Made by a program: the position numbers and the translations under genes
Shown: positions 35,964 through 45,099 of the stretch, piece by piece
Layout of the letters: each line of letters starts with the position of its first letter
How positions within the stretch are numbered: position 1 is the stretch's first letter
The notes under the pieces: model-generated
What the model was told of the DNA's origin: nothing
The model's database searches: none
What the model saw: only the letters and a program-made list of their open reading frames with translations
NCBI RefSeq assembly: GCF_000759025.1
Contig: NZ_JPOS01000002.1
Span: 1 to 64,000, forward strand
DNA: 64,000 nt
Direction: 5' to 3'
DNA from: Phaeodactylibacter xiamenensis
Lineage (GTDB): Bacteria; Bacteroidota; Bacteroidia; Chitinophagales; Saprospiraceae

Positions 35964-37793
35964 ATGGCTTATCGCAGTATGATGGAAGCGGTGCGCGACC
36001 TGGAACGCCACGGCAAACTTGTCCGCATCAAAGAGGAAGTAGACCCCAATCTGGAAATCGCCAGTATCCACCGCCGTATTTATGATGCGGAGGGGCCTGC
36101 GCTTTTTTTTGAGAACGTAAAAGGCAGCCCCTTCCCTGCCTTGTCTAATATTTACGGGACTTTTGAGCGGACGGAGTTTCTGTTCCGTCATACTATAGAC
36201 AAGGTGCAAAAAGTCATTGAGCTCAAGGCAGACCCGGTCAATCTCCTCAAAAACCCTATGCGTTACCTGTCGGCACCCTTCACCGCTGTTTCGGCCCTGC
36301 CCATGCAAAAACGGATGGGCGCGCCTATACTGCACGGTACCACTACAGTCAGCCAGCTGCCGCAAATTAAGTCCTGGCCGATGGATGGCGGGGCTTTTGT
36401 CACTCTGCCTCAGGTGTTTACTCTGCCTCCGGGGGAAAAAAGTATCATGCAGTCCAACCTGGGCATGTACCGCATTCAGCTGTCGGGCAACGAGTATGTG
36501 CCGGACAAGGAAGTGGGCATGCACTATCAGATTCACCGGGGCATCGGGGTACACCATACCCAATACAACAATAGCGACGAACCCTTCCGGGCGTCCATTT
36601 TTGTAGGTGGGCCACCTTCACATGCCTTCTCGGCTATCATGCCGTTGCCGGAAGGGCTTTCGGAGCTGACCTTCGCCGGGATGCTGGGCGGGCGGCGTTT
36701 CCGCTATGTACGGCAGAACGGGCATGTACTTTCTGCTGATGCCGACTTTGTCATCACGGGCATCATCCGCAAAGGAGAGAAAAAGCCGGAAGGGCCATTC
36801 GGTGACCACCTGGGCTACTACAGCTTAGAGCACGACTTCCCGGTGATGGAGGTGGAGAAGGTGTACCACCGCAAGGATGCTGTTTGGCACTTTACCGTGG
36901 TAGGCCGGCCACCGCAGGAAGACTCAAGCTTTGGCTACCTCATCCATCAGCTGGTCAAGCTGTTGACGCCTCAGGAGTTTCCGGGGATTAAAGAGATTAA
37001 TGCAGTGGACGCGGCGGGCGTGCACCCTTTGTTACTGGCAATTGGCAGTGAACGGTATATGCCGTTCCGCGAGCGCAAGCCGGAAGAAATCCTCACGCAG
37101 GCGAACCGTATCATTGGCTCCGGGCAGACTTCCCTGGCCAAGTTCCTGTTTATCGCTGCCGATGGAGACGCGCCAAACCTTAGCACGCATGACATTCCCG
37201 CCTTTTTCCGGCACGTGCTGGAGCGCATTGACCTGACCCGGGATTTGCACTTTCAGACCAAGACGACCATTGATACCCTCGACTACTCGGGTACGGGATG
37301 GAATGCCGGTTCCAAGGTCATTGTGGCCTGCTGCGGAGATAAACGCCGCGAGTTGAGCGCCGAACTCCCGGTTGATCTCAGCCTGCCCAATGGATTTAGC
37401 AATCCGAGGTTTGTACAGCCGGGTATCTTGGCGGTACAGGGGCCTGGATTTACCGGTGACGCTTCCTATGAAGAAGCGGAAACCCTGGCTCATCACCTTC
37501 GCCCGTTTGACTGGTCGGGCATCCCGATGATTGTCCTCTGCGATGACAGCGACTTCCTCAGCGGACCGGTCAACAATTTCCTTTGGGCCGCCTTTACCCG
37601 GGCCAACCCCTCTCACGACATTCACGGCGTGGATGCCTTTGTGGAGCACAAACACTGGGGCTGCCGGGGCCCGGTGATTATTGATGCGCGGATCAAGCCG
37701 CACCATGCCCCGCCTTTGATTACGGACAAGAAAGCGGAAGCGACGGCCGACCGTTTCTTCAAAAAAGGTGGATTACTGGAAAAGTGGGGGTAA
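35964..37793 (+). CDS. UbiD family decarboxylase
   Basis: This 609-residue prenyl-FMN-dependent decarboxylase has the UbiD signatures SMMEAVRDLERHGKLVRI at the N-terminus, GHVLSADADFVITGII, and KPEGPFGDHLGYYSLEHDFP near residue 280. Its length (600-plus) matches the menaquinone-type UbiD found in Bacteroidota. It probably decarboxylates an aromatic acid in quinone biosynthesis, which would feed the act-cox chain encoded nearby. Substrate cannot be told from sequence alone. It stands as a single gene. Confidence 0.88.
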   Translation: MAYRSMMEAVRDLERHGKLVRIKEEVDPNLEIASIHRRIYDAEGPALFFENVKGSPFPALSNIYGTFERTEFLFRHTIDKVQKVIELKADPVNLLKNPMRYLSAPFTAVSALPMQKRMGAPILHGTTTVSQLPQIKSWPMDGGAFVTLPQVFTLPPGEKSIMQSNLGMYRIQLSGNEYVPDKEVGMHYQIHRGIGVHHTQYNNSDEPFRASIFVGGPPSHAFSAIMPLPEGLSELTFAGMLGGRRFRYVRQNGHVLSADADFVITGIIRKGEKKPEGPFGDHLGYYSLEHDFPVMEVEKVYHRKDAVWHFTVVGRPPQEDSSFGYLIHQLVKLLTPQEFPGIKEINAVDAAGVHPLLLAIGSERYMPFRERKPEEILTQANRIIGSGQTSLAKFLFIAADGDAPNLSTHDIPAFFRHVLERIDLTRDLHFQTKTTIDTLDYSGTGWNAGSKVIVACCGDKRRELSAELPVDLSLPNGFSNPRFVQPGILAVQGPGFTGDASYEEAETLAHHLRPFDWSGIPMIVLCDDSDFLSGPVNNFLWAAFTRANPSHDIHGVDAFVEHKHWGCRGPVIIDARIKPHHAPPLITDKKAEATADRFFKKGGLLEKWG

Positions 37794-37800
37794 TATGCAA

Positions 37801-38538
37801 CTACCCCTGCTCTATCGCCCCTTCCGGGTCCAGCAAATAGGCAATGCCGAGCAGGATAGCGAAAATAAGGGCAAGCATAAGGATAGAAAGGACTGAATTT
37901 AACAACACCCGGTACCAGGCGCTGCCTTCGGGGCTAAACACTCGTGCACTCCAGAGGAATACTGCACCAAAGAACCAGAAAGGCAAAGACCCCAGCTCCA
38001 TGCCTAAGAGCAGATAGAGCATATCGTAAAGCAGAGTAAACAGGATGGCCCAAAGTGCAAAAAGATAGATAGCGGCAGTGAAATGCTCCGGGAAACTATG
38101 CTTATGCCGGTAGTAGACAGCAGCTGTGGAGAGGCCCAGCATCGGGATCATCAGCAGGAACAGGAATAGCTGAGGCGAAAGGAACGACTTTAGGGAATCT
38201 GAAACCCCACTCACATTCACCGTAATGCCCAGAATTTCCTGGTTGACCAAAGCCAGGTGAAGACCGAAAACGAAGAGCATGTACACCACCAGCTGGCTGG
38301 GCGACAGGTAGTACCCACGGAACCCCGACCAGTAGTTATTGACGATGTAGCGGGGATTGACCAGTAATTGCCGGAAGGTGCCCAGCAGGGAGCGCTCCGG
38401 CAGCAGCAGGCCCGACAGCCAGCCACCAATCACATCCCAGGCGTTGACGCGCCTGCCAAGGTAGCGCTGACCGCAGGAGGAGCAGTAATCGCCCTGTAGT
38501 TTGGTTTGGCAGATGGTGCAGGTGGTTGAAGCAGACAT
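37801..38538 (-). CDS. DUF3667 membrane protein with zinc ribbon
   Basis: This 245-residue protein has an N-terminal zinc ribbon (CTIC and CSSCGQRY) followed by the DUF3667 signature LLPERSLLGTFRQLLVNPRY and about five membrane helices, including YLSPSQLVVYMLFVFGL. The family is widespread in Bacteroidota and unstudied. The gene overlaps nothing and ends 7 bp from the convergent UbiD gene. Confidence 0.88.
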   Translation of the reverse strand: MSASTTCTICQTKLQGDYCSSCGQRYLGRRVNAWDVIGGWLSGLLLPERSLLGTFRQLLVNPRYIVNNYWSGFRGYYLSPSQLVVYMLFVFGLHLALVNQEILGITVNVSGVSDSLKSFLSPQLFLFLLMIPMLGLSTAAVYYRHKHSFPEHFTAAIYLFALWAILFTLLYDMLYLLLGMELGSLPFWFFGAVFLWSARVFSPEGSAWYRVLLNSVLSILMLALIFAILLGIAYLLDPEGAIEQG

Positions 38539-38693
38539 ATTCGAGCTTTGAGCTATGAAATTAAGGTTTTTTTGGGCTTGGGATTCATTTTTGACTATTT
38601 TGATCGTAAAACTTTAGCGGGTGCAAATCCAACCCAAATATCGAAAAGATCGTTATCTAAAACTATAAGTAACCTCAAGATAAAACTCAAGCC

Positions 38694-39578
38694 ATGTCTT
38701 CCATCCTTCAGCTCGTTGGCAATACCCCTCTGGTAGAAATCAAAAGTATCATCAACAAACCGGGCGTGCGCGTCTTTGGGAAGCTCGAAGGGCAAAATCC
38801 GGGCGGAAGCGTGAAAGACCGCGCAGCTTACGGCATGATTAAGGGAGCCGTGGACCGGGGAGACCTGAAACCCGGTATGAAACTGGTGGAAGCCACGAGT
38901 GGGAACACAGGCATTGCGTTGGCGATGATTGCCCGGAGCTTTGGCATTGAAATCACGCTGCTAATGCCGGACACAGCTACTGCAGAACGGGCACAAGCCA
39001 TGCGGGCTTACGGGGCAGAGGTCATTCTTACGCCGGGGGAGAAAGGCGGGATTGAGTATTCCAGGCAGGTGGCGGAAGAGATGGTAGCCGAGGGCGGTTA
39101 TTTCATGCTCAACCAGTTTGCCAATCCTGACAACTGGGGCGCCCACTACCATACCACCGGGCCGGAAATTTGGAGAGATACCAAAGAGCAGGTCACCCAC
39201 TTCGTTTCCAGCATGGGCACGACTGGCACCATCATGGGCACCTCCCGCTTTTTGAAGGAGCAGAACCCGGATATTCAGATCGTAGGCGTACAGCCAACCG
39301 ATGGCTCCAGCATACCGGGTATCCGTCGATGGTCACCCGAGTTTTTGCCCAAAATTTATGACCCGGAGCGGGTAGACCAGATCATTGATGTCTCTCAGGA
39401 CGATGCGCAAGCTATGATGCGCAGGCTGGCGCAGGAAGAAGCCATCTTTGCCGGCATGAGCAGCGGAGGGGCGGTTAGAGCCGCTGCCCGGCTCGCGGAA
39501 ACCCTCGATGAGGGGCTGATCGTCTGCATCATTTGCGACCGTGGCGACCGCTATCTTTCTTCCGGTATTTTTGAATGA
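38694..39578 (+). CDS. cysM: Cysteine synthase B (PLP enzyme)
   Basis: This 294-residue beta-family PLP enzyme forms cysteine from O-acetylserine and sulfide or thiosulfate. The N-terminal NTPLVEIKS, PGGSVKDRAA (PLP Lys), EATSGNTGIALAM (phosphate loop) and MGTTGTIMGTS motifs are complete. The AERAQAMRAYGAEVILTPG and EEAIFAGMSSGGA regions and the short C-terminus favour CysM over CysK. The 3' end overlaps convergently by about 25 bp with the residual frame of the truncated histidine kinase. Confidence 0.93.
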   Translation: MSSILQLVGNTPLVEIKSIINKPGVRVFGKLEGQNPGGSVKDRAAYGMIKGAVDRGDLKPGMKLVEATSGNTGIALAMIARSFGIEITLLMPDTATAERAQAMRAYGAEVILTPGEKGGIEYSRQVAEEMVAEGGYFMLNQFANPDNWGAHYHTTGPEIWRDTKEQVTHFVSSMGTTGTIMGTSRFLKEQNPDIQIVGVQPTDGSSIPGIRRWSPEFLPKIYDPERVDQIIDVSQDDAQAMMRRLAQEEAIFAGMSSGGAVRAAARLAETLDEGLIVCIICDRGDRYLSSGIFE

Positions 39579-39781
39579 TGGTGCTGCAGGTCGTGCTGGG
39601 CTTTGCCGACCACGCTTAAAAGCTTATGGCAGGCTGATCGCAGCGCCGTCCAGTCAGGTGGGTTCTCTTTGGTCATCCGTTCTATCGTGGCGCAGGCTTT
39701 TTCCTGCTGTTTTAGCCCAAGCATAGATAAACTGGGCTTGAATTTGTGAACAACGCTGTAGAGCCCTTCCGCAAGTTGATC

Positions 39782-41668
39782 CTACAGGTTTGTTTCCACC
39801 TGTTGGATCATCTCAGGTATTTCCTTCAGGAAAGTCTGAATCATATCCTGGATAAATGCCTCATCGCCACCACTCATCGCGTGCAGGTACGAAAGGTCAA
39901 TCTGCTCTGCCGGGGACTCTTCTGCCTGCGGTGCATGATCCTCTTCGCCCTGCGGAGCGGTATCCTCCAGCCATTTAACCATCATCCGGCGGAGTAAATC
40001 CGGAGCAAAAGGCTTAGTCACAAAATCGTTCATGCCGGAAGCGAGCCCATGATTGCGCTCTTCAAGCAGGGCGGCTGCCGTGAGGGCCACGATTGGTGTC
40101 TTTTTGTTCTTGCCGGCTACCCGGATACGCTTCGATGCCTCCAGCCCGTCCATTTTGGGCATATGAATATCCATCAAAATGATATCGTACTTCTTATGCA
40201 AACAGCGGCGTATAGCCTCCAGCCCATCGGGGACGATTTCAGCTTCGCAACCAAATTTTTCAAGAATCCGCTCCACGAGTTTCTGGTTCATCCGGTTGTC
40301 CTCAGCCACCAGTACGTTGATGCCCGCCAGCTTGTTTTGGCCAGCTGGCGTTGGAGCGACCGGTGCTGTGGCGACCTGCTTTTGAACCGGCAGGGTCAGA
40401 TCAATGGTAAATACGGACCCTTTCCCAGGTTCGCTTTCCACGGAAATCACGCCATCCATCAGGGCCAGTAACTCACGTACGATAGACAAGCCCAGGCCTG
40501 TGCCGGCATGTCCCTGCCCTACCGCTTTCCGCCCTTGCTTAAACTGATCGAAAATATGTGGCAGATGCTCCGCTTCAATGCCCTGCCCGGTATCGCCTAC
40601 TTTTATTTGCAGGTCGGCCTTGTCCCCCCGCTGGCTGAGCATGCGTACAGACAAGGTGATAGTACCGGATTCAGTAAACTTGCTGGCGTTATTCAACAGG
40701 TTGTTCAGGACCTGTTGCAGGCGCATGGAGTCACCGATAAAAGAAGTGCCCTCCGGCAAGTCCTGCTCATACAGCACTTGTACCGGCTTATCTTTGATGC
40801 GCAGTTGCCAGGACTGATGCAGCCCACTGAACAAGCCGTGCAGATCGAAAGGTTTGGGGTCCAGTACTACTTCACCAGCTTCGATTTTGGAGGCATCCAG
40901 GATGTTGTTAATGAGGTCCATGAGATTGTCAGAAGCAAACCGCATGACGTTGAGGTACTCCTGCTGATGGCTGTCCAGATTGGTATCGCGCAGCAGGTGG
41001 ACCATGCCCAGCATCGCATTCATAGGCGTACGTATCTCGTGGCTGACATTGGCCAGGAACTGTTGCTGGGCACGCCGGGCAACTTCTGCCTCTTCCTGCG
41101 CGACTTTGCGCTGACGCGTTTCCTCTCGCAGCCGCTCATGCGCCATATAACCTTCTATAGCCACGGCAAATTTCCTGAGCACCGGCCTCAGCTGTCGGAG
41201 CGACCGGTCTGACAACGCGGCTTCAGAAGCCCCCTGAAGGAGCATAAATGCGCCGGGCCCCAATAAAAGCAGGGCAACGTGACCCTTATTGATTTGATTA
41301 GCCTTTAGAAAACCGGAGAAAGGAGCCTCTTCTGCGGGCCAAACCTGTATGGCATCCTGGTCTAAGGCTGCTATAATCGGATCCGAAGCTGATAATTTGC
41401 CCCGAGCGGCTTTGCATGCCGGGCGGGCACACAGTAATTGAAAAGCTTTAGGTTTTCTTTGCCCCCCTTGCTCCGCCACCCATACTGCACCGTAAGCCAG
41501 GTTGCGGCGGGCTAACAAGACCGAAAGGAATTGCTCGCAGTTGGAATAGGCGTCAAGCCCCGCTCCTATGGTCAGCGACAATTCATACAGATCGGATATT
41601 TCGCGAACGATCTTATCCATGTCAGTGAAGTGTTGTTGTTCAAGGCACCTGTCCACAGACCAAGGCAT
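39782..41668 (-). CDS. Hybrid histidine kinase, Hpt domain cut by an in-frame amber codon
   Basis: This 628-residue protein has a GAF-like N-terminal sensor (to about 175), HisKA with phospho-His in NVSHEIRTPMNAM, a HATPase domain (NLLNNASKFTESG, GTGLGLSIV), a receiver with VLVAEDNRMNQK and MDIHMPKMDG, and the start of an Hpt domain. It ends at TAG (39782-39784) after ETNL. The same frame stays open for 77 more codons to a stop at 39551-39553 and reads VVHKFKPSLSMLGL, the Hpt phospho-His motif. So the Hpt is intact in sequence but interrupted by one nonsense codon. A start at MDKIVREISD (41620) is also plausible. It sits 78 bp after the FIST gene. Confidence 0.85.
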   Translation of the reverse strand: MPWSVDRCLEQQHFTDMDKIVREISDLYELSLTIGAGLDAYSNCEQFLSVLLARRNLAYGAVWVAEQGGQRKPKAFQLLCARPACKAARGKLSASDPIIAALDQDAIQVWPAEEAPFSGFLKANQINKGHVALLLLGPGAFMLLQGASEAALSDRSLRQLRPVLRKFAVAIEGYMAHERLREETRQRKVAQEEAEVARRAQQQFLANVSHEIRTPMNAMLGMVHLLRDTNLDSHQQEYLNVMRFASDNLMDLINNILDASKIEAGEVVLDPKPFDLHGLFSGLHQSWQLRIKDKPVQVLYEQDLPEGTSFIGDSMRLQQVLNNLLNNASKFTESGTITLSVRMLSQRGDKADLQIKVGDTGQGIEAEHLPHIFDQFKQGRKAVGQGHAGTGLGLSIVRELLALMDGVISVESEPGKGSVFTIDLTLPVQKQVATAPVAPTPAGQNKLAGINVLVAEDNRMNQKLVERILEKFGCEAEIVPDGLEAIRRCLHKKYDIILMDIHMPKMDGLEASKRIRVAGKNKKTPIVALTAAALLEERNHGLASGMNDFVTKPFAPDLLRRMMVKWLEDTAPQGEEDHAPQAEESPAEQIDLSYLHAMSGGDEAFIQDMIQTFLKEIPEMIQQVETNL

Positions 41669-41746
41669 TGGTTGGTGTTCAGTGTGCTGTTTTAGTGTTT
41701 GTGTTTGTCTGTTGGGTTTTTGGGTATCTTCAATAAAGTTAAAGGG

Positions 41747-42871
41747 CTAGTATAGTGACCCTATAACGATCGTTTTGTTGAAAAATTCCAGGTATCCCTC
41801 TCCATAGGAAGATATTTCGCCTAAGCTAAGCATACCCTGTGGGCTGACTTCAGAACGCACCGCTTTGATGCGCTTATTAATCCGTTCCAGTTCTTCTTCG
41901 TGCCGGTCTTCCAGGAAAAGGGCCCGCGACACACAGTCCACCACCATCGTATGCCGGACCATAGCTTCTGTGTTCTGAGAACGGGCCAGAGTTTCTTCAA
42001 CCGCTTCGGCAGCTGAGGCAATGAGGTTATCAGCAGTACCTTTCATGATATTCAGCACGGTGTTTTCGGGCACTTCCCCTACGCAGACCAAGCCACCTTC
42101 GCTATTGACGGCAATGGGGTCGCGAATTACTTCCTCTGCATTCGATTTGTAGATCCCAAACGGATAGCCTTTTGCCACCTCAAAGAAATTGTCCTCGGTA
42201 ATGGCACAGCCGCAATCCTTTTCGATGTAGTTTTTGTACACGGTAAAGGCTTCTTCCCAGTTGAGTTCGCAGATCACGTTTTGGGCAGTCCGGGTGGCGA
42301 CAATCGGCCCCGCCAGCCTTTTCCAGCCGTGCTTGACGCCAAGGTGGGTATCGTAGTCCAAAAAGGCAATCACGGCGGCATCCTGCAATAATCCATCCGG
42401 GGTCAGCAGGCAGGGCTGCTGCCTGAGCGAAAGAGACCCAGCCCCGCCACCAATGAAGTTGACCTGATCTCCAAGCCGGTCATACAGACCCGAAAGGAAA
42501 TGTGCAATATTTGACATCAGGCCGTCAATCATGATCCAGGCAGTCACAGGCTTTTCCGGGCCTGACAAAACCGTTTTCAGGTCCGGCCATTCGTAGCCGG
42601 AGGTATTTAACCCCGACATGATAACCGGTGGAGCGATCGCCTGCAGCTTTTTAGCCACTACCCCCTGTTTGTACAATTTGCTGTTGTGAATCACACCCGG
42701 GAAAATCCCCCCAATGAAGGGCAACCCCGCTGTATTCAGGCGCTCAATTAAAGCTTTCGCATCCAGCGCGTCTGATTCTGCTAACAGCAATACGAACAAA
42801 TCATGAGACCGGATCTCCTGCCCCAGTATGGTCTCTGCTATTACGTTGTAGTCGTCAGACTGAATGTACAT
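41747..42871 (-). CDS. FIST domain sensor protein
   Basis: This 374-residue FIST_N plus FIST_C protein has the N-terminal half with LPFIGGIFPGVIHNSKLYKQG, then NFIGGGAGSLSLRQQPCLL. The C-terminal half has FIKDGCG-like IEKDCGCAITEDNF and VPENTVLNIMKGTADNLI. FIST domains are predicted small-ligand sensors of signalling proteins. The gene lies directly upstream of the hybrid kinase on the same strand, so it very likely supplies input to that kinase. Confidence 0.88.
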   Translation of the reverse strand: MYIQSDDYNVIAETILGQEIRSHDLFVLLLAESDALDAKALIERLNTAGLPFIGGIFPGVIHNSKLYKQGVVAKKLQAIAPPVIMSGLNTSGYEWPDLKTVLSGPEKPVTAWIMIDGLMSNIAHFLSGLYDRLGDQVNFIGGGAGSLSLRQQPCLLTPDGLLQDAAVIAFLDYDTHLGVKHGWKRLAGPIVATRTAQNVICELNWEEAFTVYKNYIEKDCGCAITEDNFFEVAKGYPFGIYKSNAEEVIRDPIAVNSEGGLVCVGEVPENTVLNIMKGTADNLIASAAEAVEETLARSQNTEAMVRHTMVVDCVSRALFLEDRHEEELERINKRIKAVRSEVSPQGMLSLGEISSYGEGYLEFFNKTIVIGSLY

Positions 42872-43069
42872 CCCTAACTTGGCTTTTGCATTGCACGTAC
42901 ACGCACAATGCGAATCAATAAAGACTTTTTAATGGATAGCTAAGCAGGTAGGCGTGCTATGCTAATGCGCATAGCCGCATTCTCAGATTAATGGATTGGA
43001 AAACTTAGACGTGCTATTCCGACTTATCAACGCAGCGGCATGGTGACTACCAAAGAGGAAACCATGCTT

Positions 43070-43256
43070 AGAGCGTGTTGGGATTTTACACTTCGGGCTG
43101 CTCTTGCCAAATTTTGTCCTGCTCTTCGTTGTTCTTCGGTCACGTCCGTACGGATGTTCCCTTATCACGCCCCCGACGGTGAATGTCGGGATCAAAGACT
43201 TGATCAAAACAAAAGTAGGCTGCGTTCGCTCCAAAAGCAAAATGCCAACACGCTCT
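43070..43256. mobile_element. MITE-like element 1
   Basis: The ends are AGAGCGTGTTGGGATTTT (43070-43087) and its inverted complement AAAATGCCAACACGCTCT (43239-43256), with one mismatch. The element is 187 bp long. There is no transposase frame inside. No clear target duplication is visible. Confidence 0.65.
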
Positions 43257-43497
43257 TACTGTTAGTAACGTTGAAATGTCTTCAATGCAATAAATAAAGA
43301 AAGGTAAACGTGGTTAAGACGAGGGACTGTTGCTGCTCTTTTAAAGCCTTTTCGGGGGAATAACGGGCGGTAAATGGTCCGTATTCTGTAAAGGTATAAA
43401 AACTTGATCACATTCAAAATTTTTTTTCCCTAATACGTCATGGCCGTCTGCATCCCATTGGCCAACTACAGGCCTGTACTGACCGGCATCTGACGGA

Positions 43498-43666
43498 CTA
43501 GTGGTCTGTCAAGGCTAAAACTAGGGATTGCCTGCGGCGAATTTTGAGGCTACTCTTCGTTGGATAACCCCTTACGTAGCGCTGCTATGCGCGGGAACAT
43601 CCGCCTTGATTAGCCTCAAAATTCGCTCCCACTCAACCCATAAATTAACACTTGACAGACCACTAG
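43498..43666. mobile_element. MITE-like element 2 with perfect 16 bp terminal repeats
   Basis: CTAGTGGTCTGTCAAG (43498-43513) and its perfect complement (43651-43666) bound a 169 bp element. A second, nested inverted repeat (CGAATTTTGAGGCTA with TAGCCTCAAAATTCG) makes one long hairpin. No coding frame lies inside. Confidence 0.75.
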
Positions 43667-43811
43667 GGGGCAATGCAGCTGTTGACTTCACCCAACTAAT
43701 GCGCTCTGTATTCAGCCCTGTTCGAACGGCAGCCCGCAGGAGGAATGCAAATGCCCGGGCACTGAGTCAACAGCACCCGGGCACTAAAGCTAATGGTAAG
43801 TGCTACACCGG

Positions 43812-45011
43812 CTAAAACTCCCGCCCTTTGAGCATCCCATGCCAGTACATTCGCGGCAGGCCATAGGCTTTTAAGGCATACATGCTGTACCGTTCCTTCG
43901 ACTGATCGAAGGGGAAGGACTCCATGGGCTGCTTGTCGTAATCAAACTCAGCCAGGATCAGGCTGCCATAGCCCGTAACTAACGGGCAGGAGGTATAACC
44001 GTCATATTTTTTGCTCATTTCTTTGCCTCCAAGATAAGCCAGTACGTTTGCGACTGTCACAGGGCCCTGCTTGCGGATAGCTGCGCCTGTCTTGGAAGTT
44101 GGAAGGTTGCTGCAATCGCCCAGGGCAAAGACATTATCAAAACGAGTATGCTGTGTGGTTTCCTTATTGACCTCCACCCAACCGTTTTCCGCAGCGAGCG
44201 GGCTGTTGGCGATGAAAGCCGGTGCGCTCATCGGTGGGGTCACGTGGATCATTTCGTAAGGCATTACCGTTTCTTCAGCGGTCTCCAGGTTTTTGAATAC
44301 CGCTTCTTTCTGGTCCGGGCGCAGGGCGATCAGCTCAGTTTGCCATACGCGCTCTATGTTTTTGCGGTCGGCCACTTTAGTCAGGGACTCGGCATACTTT
44401 TTCACCGCAAAGATGCCAGGGCCGGCTTTGACAAACTTGACGTTAACGTTTTTGCGCACGCCGGCTTTCACCCAGTACTCTTCAGCCAGGAAACAGATCT
44501 TCAGCGGAGCGCCCCCGCACTTGATCGGCGTGGAGGGGTGGGTAAAGATGGCGTTGCCGCTTTTGAGGTTTCGGATCGCCTCCCAGGTGGCATCTACCGT
44601 TTCGTAAGCGTAGTTGCTCACGACGCCGGTGCCCGGCTTGCCTACGCTTTCCTTCAGCCCCGGGATTTTATCCCAGTCGATCTGAATACCGGCAGCGACG
44701 ACCAGCACATCGTAGGAAATACTTTCTCCGTTTTTGAGGGTCAGCGCATTCTTTTTCGGCTGGAAGCTATCGACGTATTCCTTTATCCAGGTGGCGCCGT
44801 AGGGGATAAAGTCAGCCTGATCGCGTTCGGACTCTTCCTTCGGGAAAATGCCGGCGCCGACAAGCGTCCATAAAGGTTGATAGTAGTGTTTCTCAGCCGG
44901 GTCGATAATGGCAACCTGCGGCGGTTTGGGCGTATTCATAAGCTGCGAGGCAACGGTAAGGCCTGCAGAGCCTGCCCCGACAATGACGACTTGATAATGT
45001 GCCATGTTCAT
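43812..45011 (-). CDS. sqr: Sulfide:quinone oxidoreductase-like flavoprotein
   Basis: This 399-residue FAD enzyme of the SQR type II family has VVIVGAGSAGLTVASQL (FAD-binding), YYQPLWTLVGAGIF, YDVLVVAAGIQ, TPIKCGGAPLK and DNVFALGDCSNLPTSKTGAAIRKQGPV. It would oxidise sulfide to polysulfide and feed electrons to quinone, which suits the menaquinone chain of this organism. Cys residues at CGGAPLK and in YTSCPLVTGYG are candidates for the active site, but I have not verified the redox pair. It is followed 88 bp downstream by a DUF1641 gene on the same strand. Confidence 0.88.
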   Translation of the reverse strand: MNMAHYQVVIVGAGSAGLTVASQLMNTPKPPQVAIIDPAEKHYYQPLWTLVGAGIFPKEESERDQADFIPYGATWIKEYVDSFQPKKNALTLKNGESISYDVLVVAAGIQIDWDKIPGLKESVGKPGTGVVSNYAYETVDATWEAIRNLKSGNAIFTHPSTPIKCGGAPLKICFLAEEYWVKAGVRKNVNVKFVKAGPGIFAVKKYAESLTKVADRKNIERVWQTELIALRPDQKEAVFKNLETAEETVMPYEMIHVTPPMSAPAFIANSPLAAENGWVEVNKETTQHTRFDNVFALGDCSNLPTSKTGAAIRKQGPVTVANVLAYLGGKEMSKKYDGYTSCPLVTGYGSLILAEFDYDKQPMESFPFDQSKERYSMYALKAYGLPRMYWHGMLKGREF

Positions 45012-45099
45012 TCACTTTTTTAATTTGGAAAGGATACAGCAGGTGCGCCCTGCAGCAAGCCAGTACCGCAGGGCGTACCCGTGCTAAAGTTGCGGCAGA

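Larger units (their letters stand above)
42872..43811. other. Gene-free interval holding two MITE-like elements
   Basis: No gene is credible in these 940 bp. Apart from the two inverted-repeat elements listed separately, I see no terminator or promoter that I would defend. Confidence 0.6.

Noticed and set aside
39541-39781. Frameshift as the cause of the truncated Hpt
   Set aside because: The same frame continues past TAG without any shift, so a nonsense codon is the simpler explanation.
42983-43240. 85-codon minus-strand frame overlapping MITE element 1
   Set aside because: It crosses the element end, has no similarity to a transposase and no start context; treated as chance.
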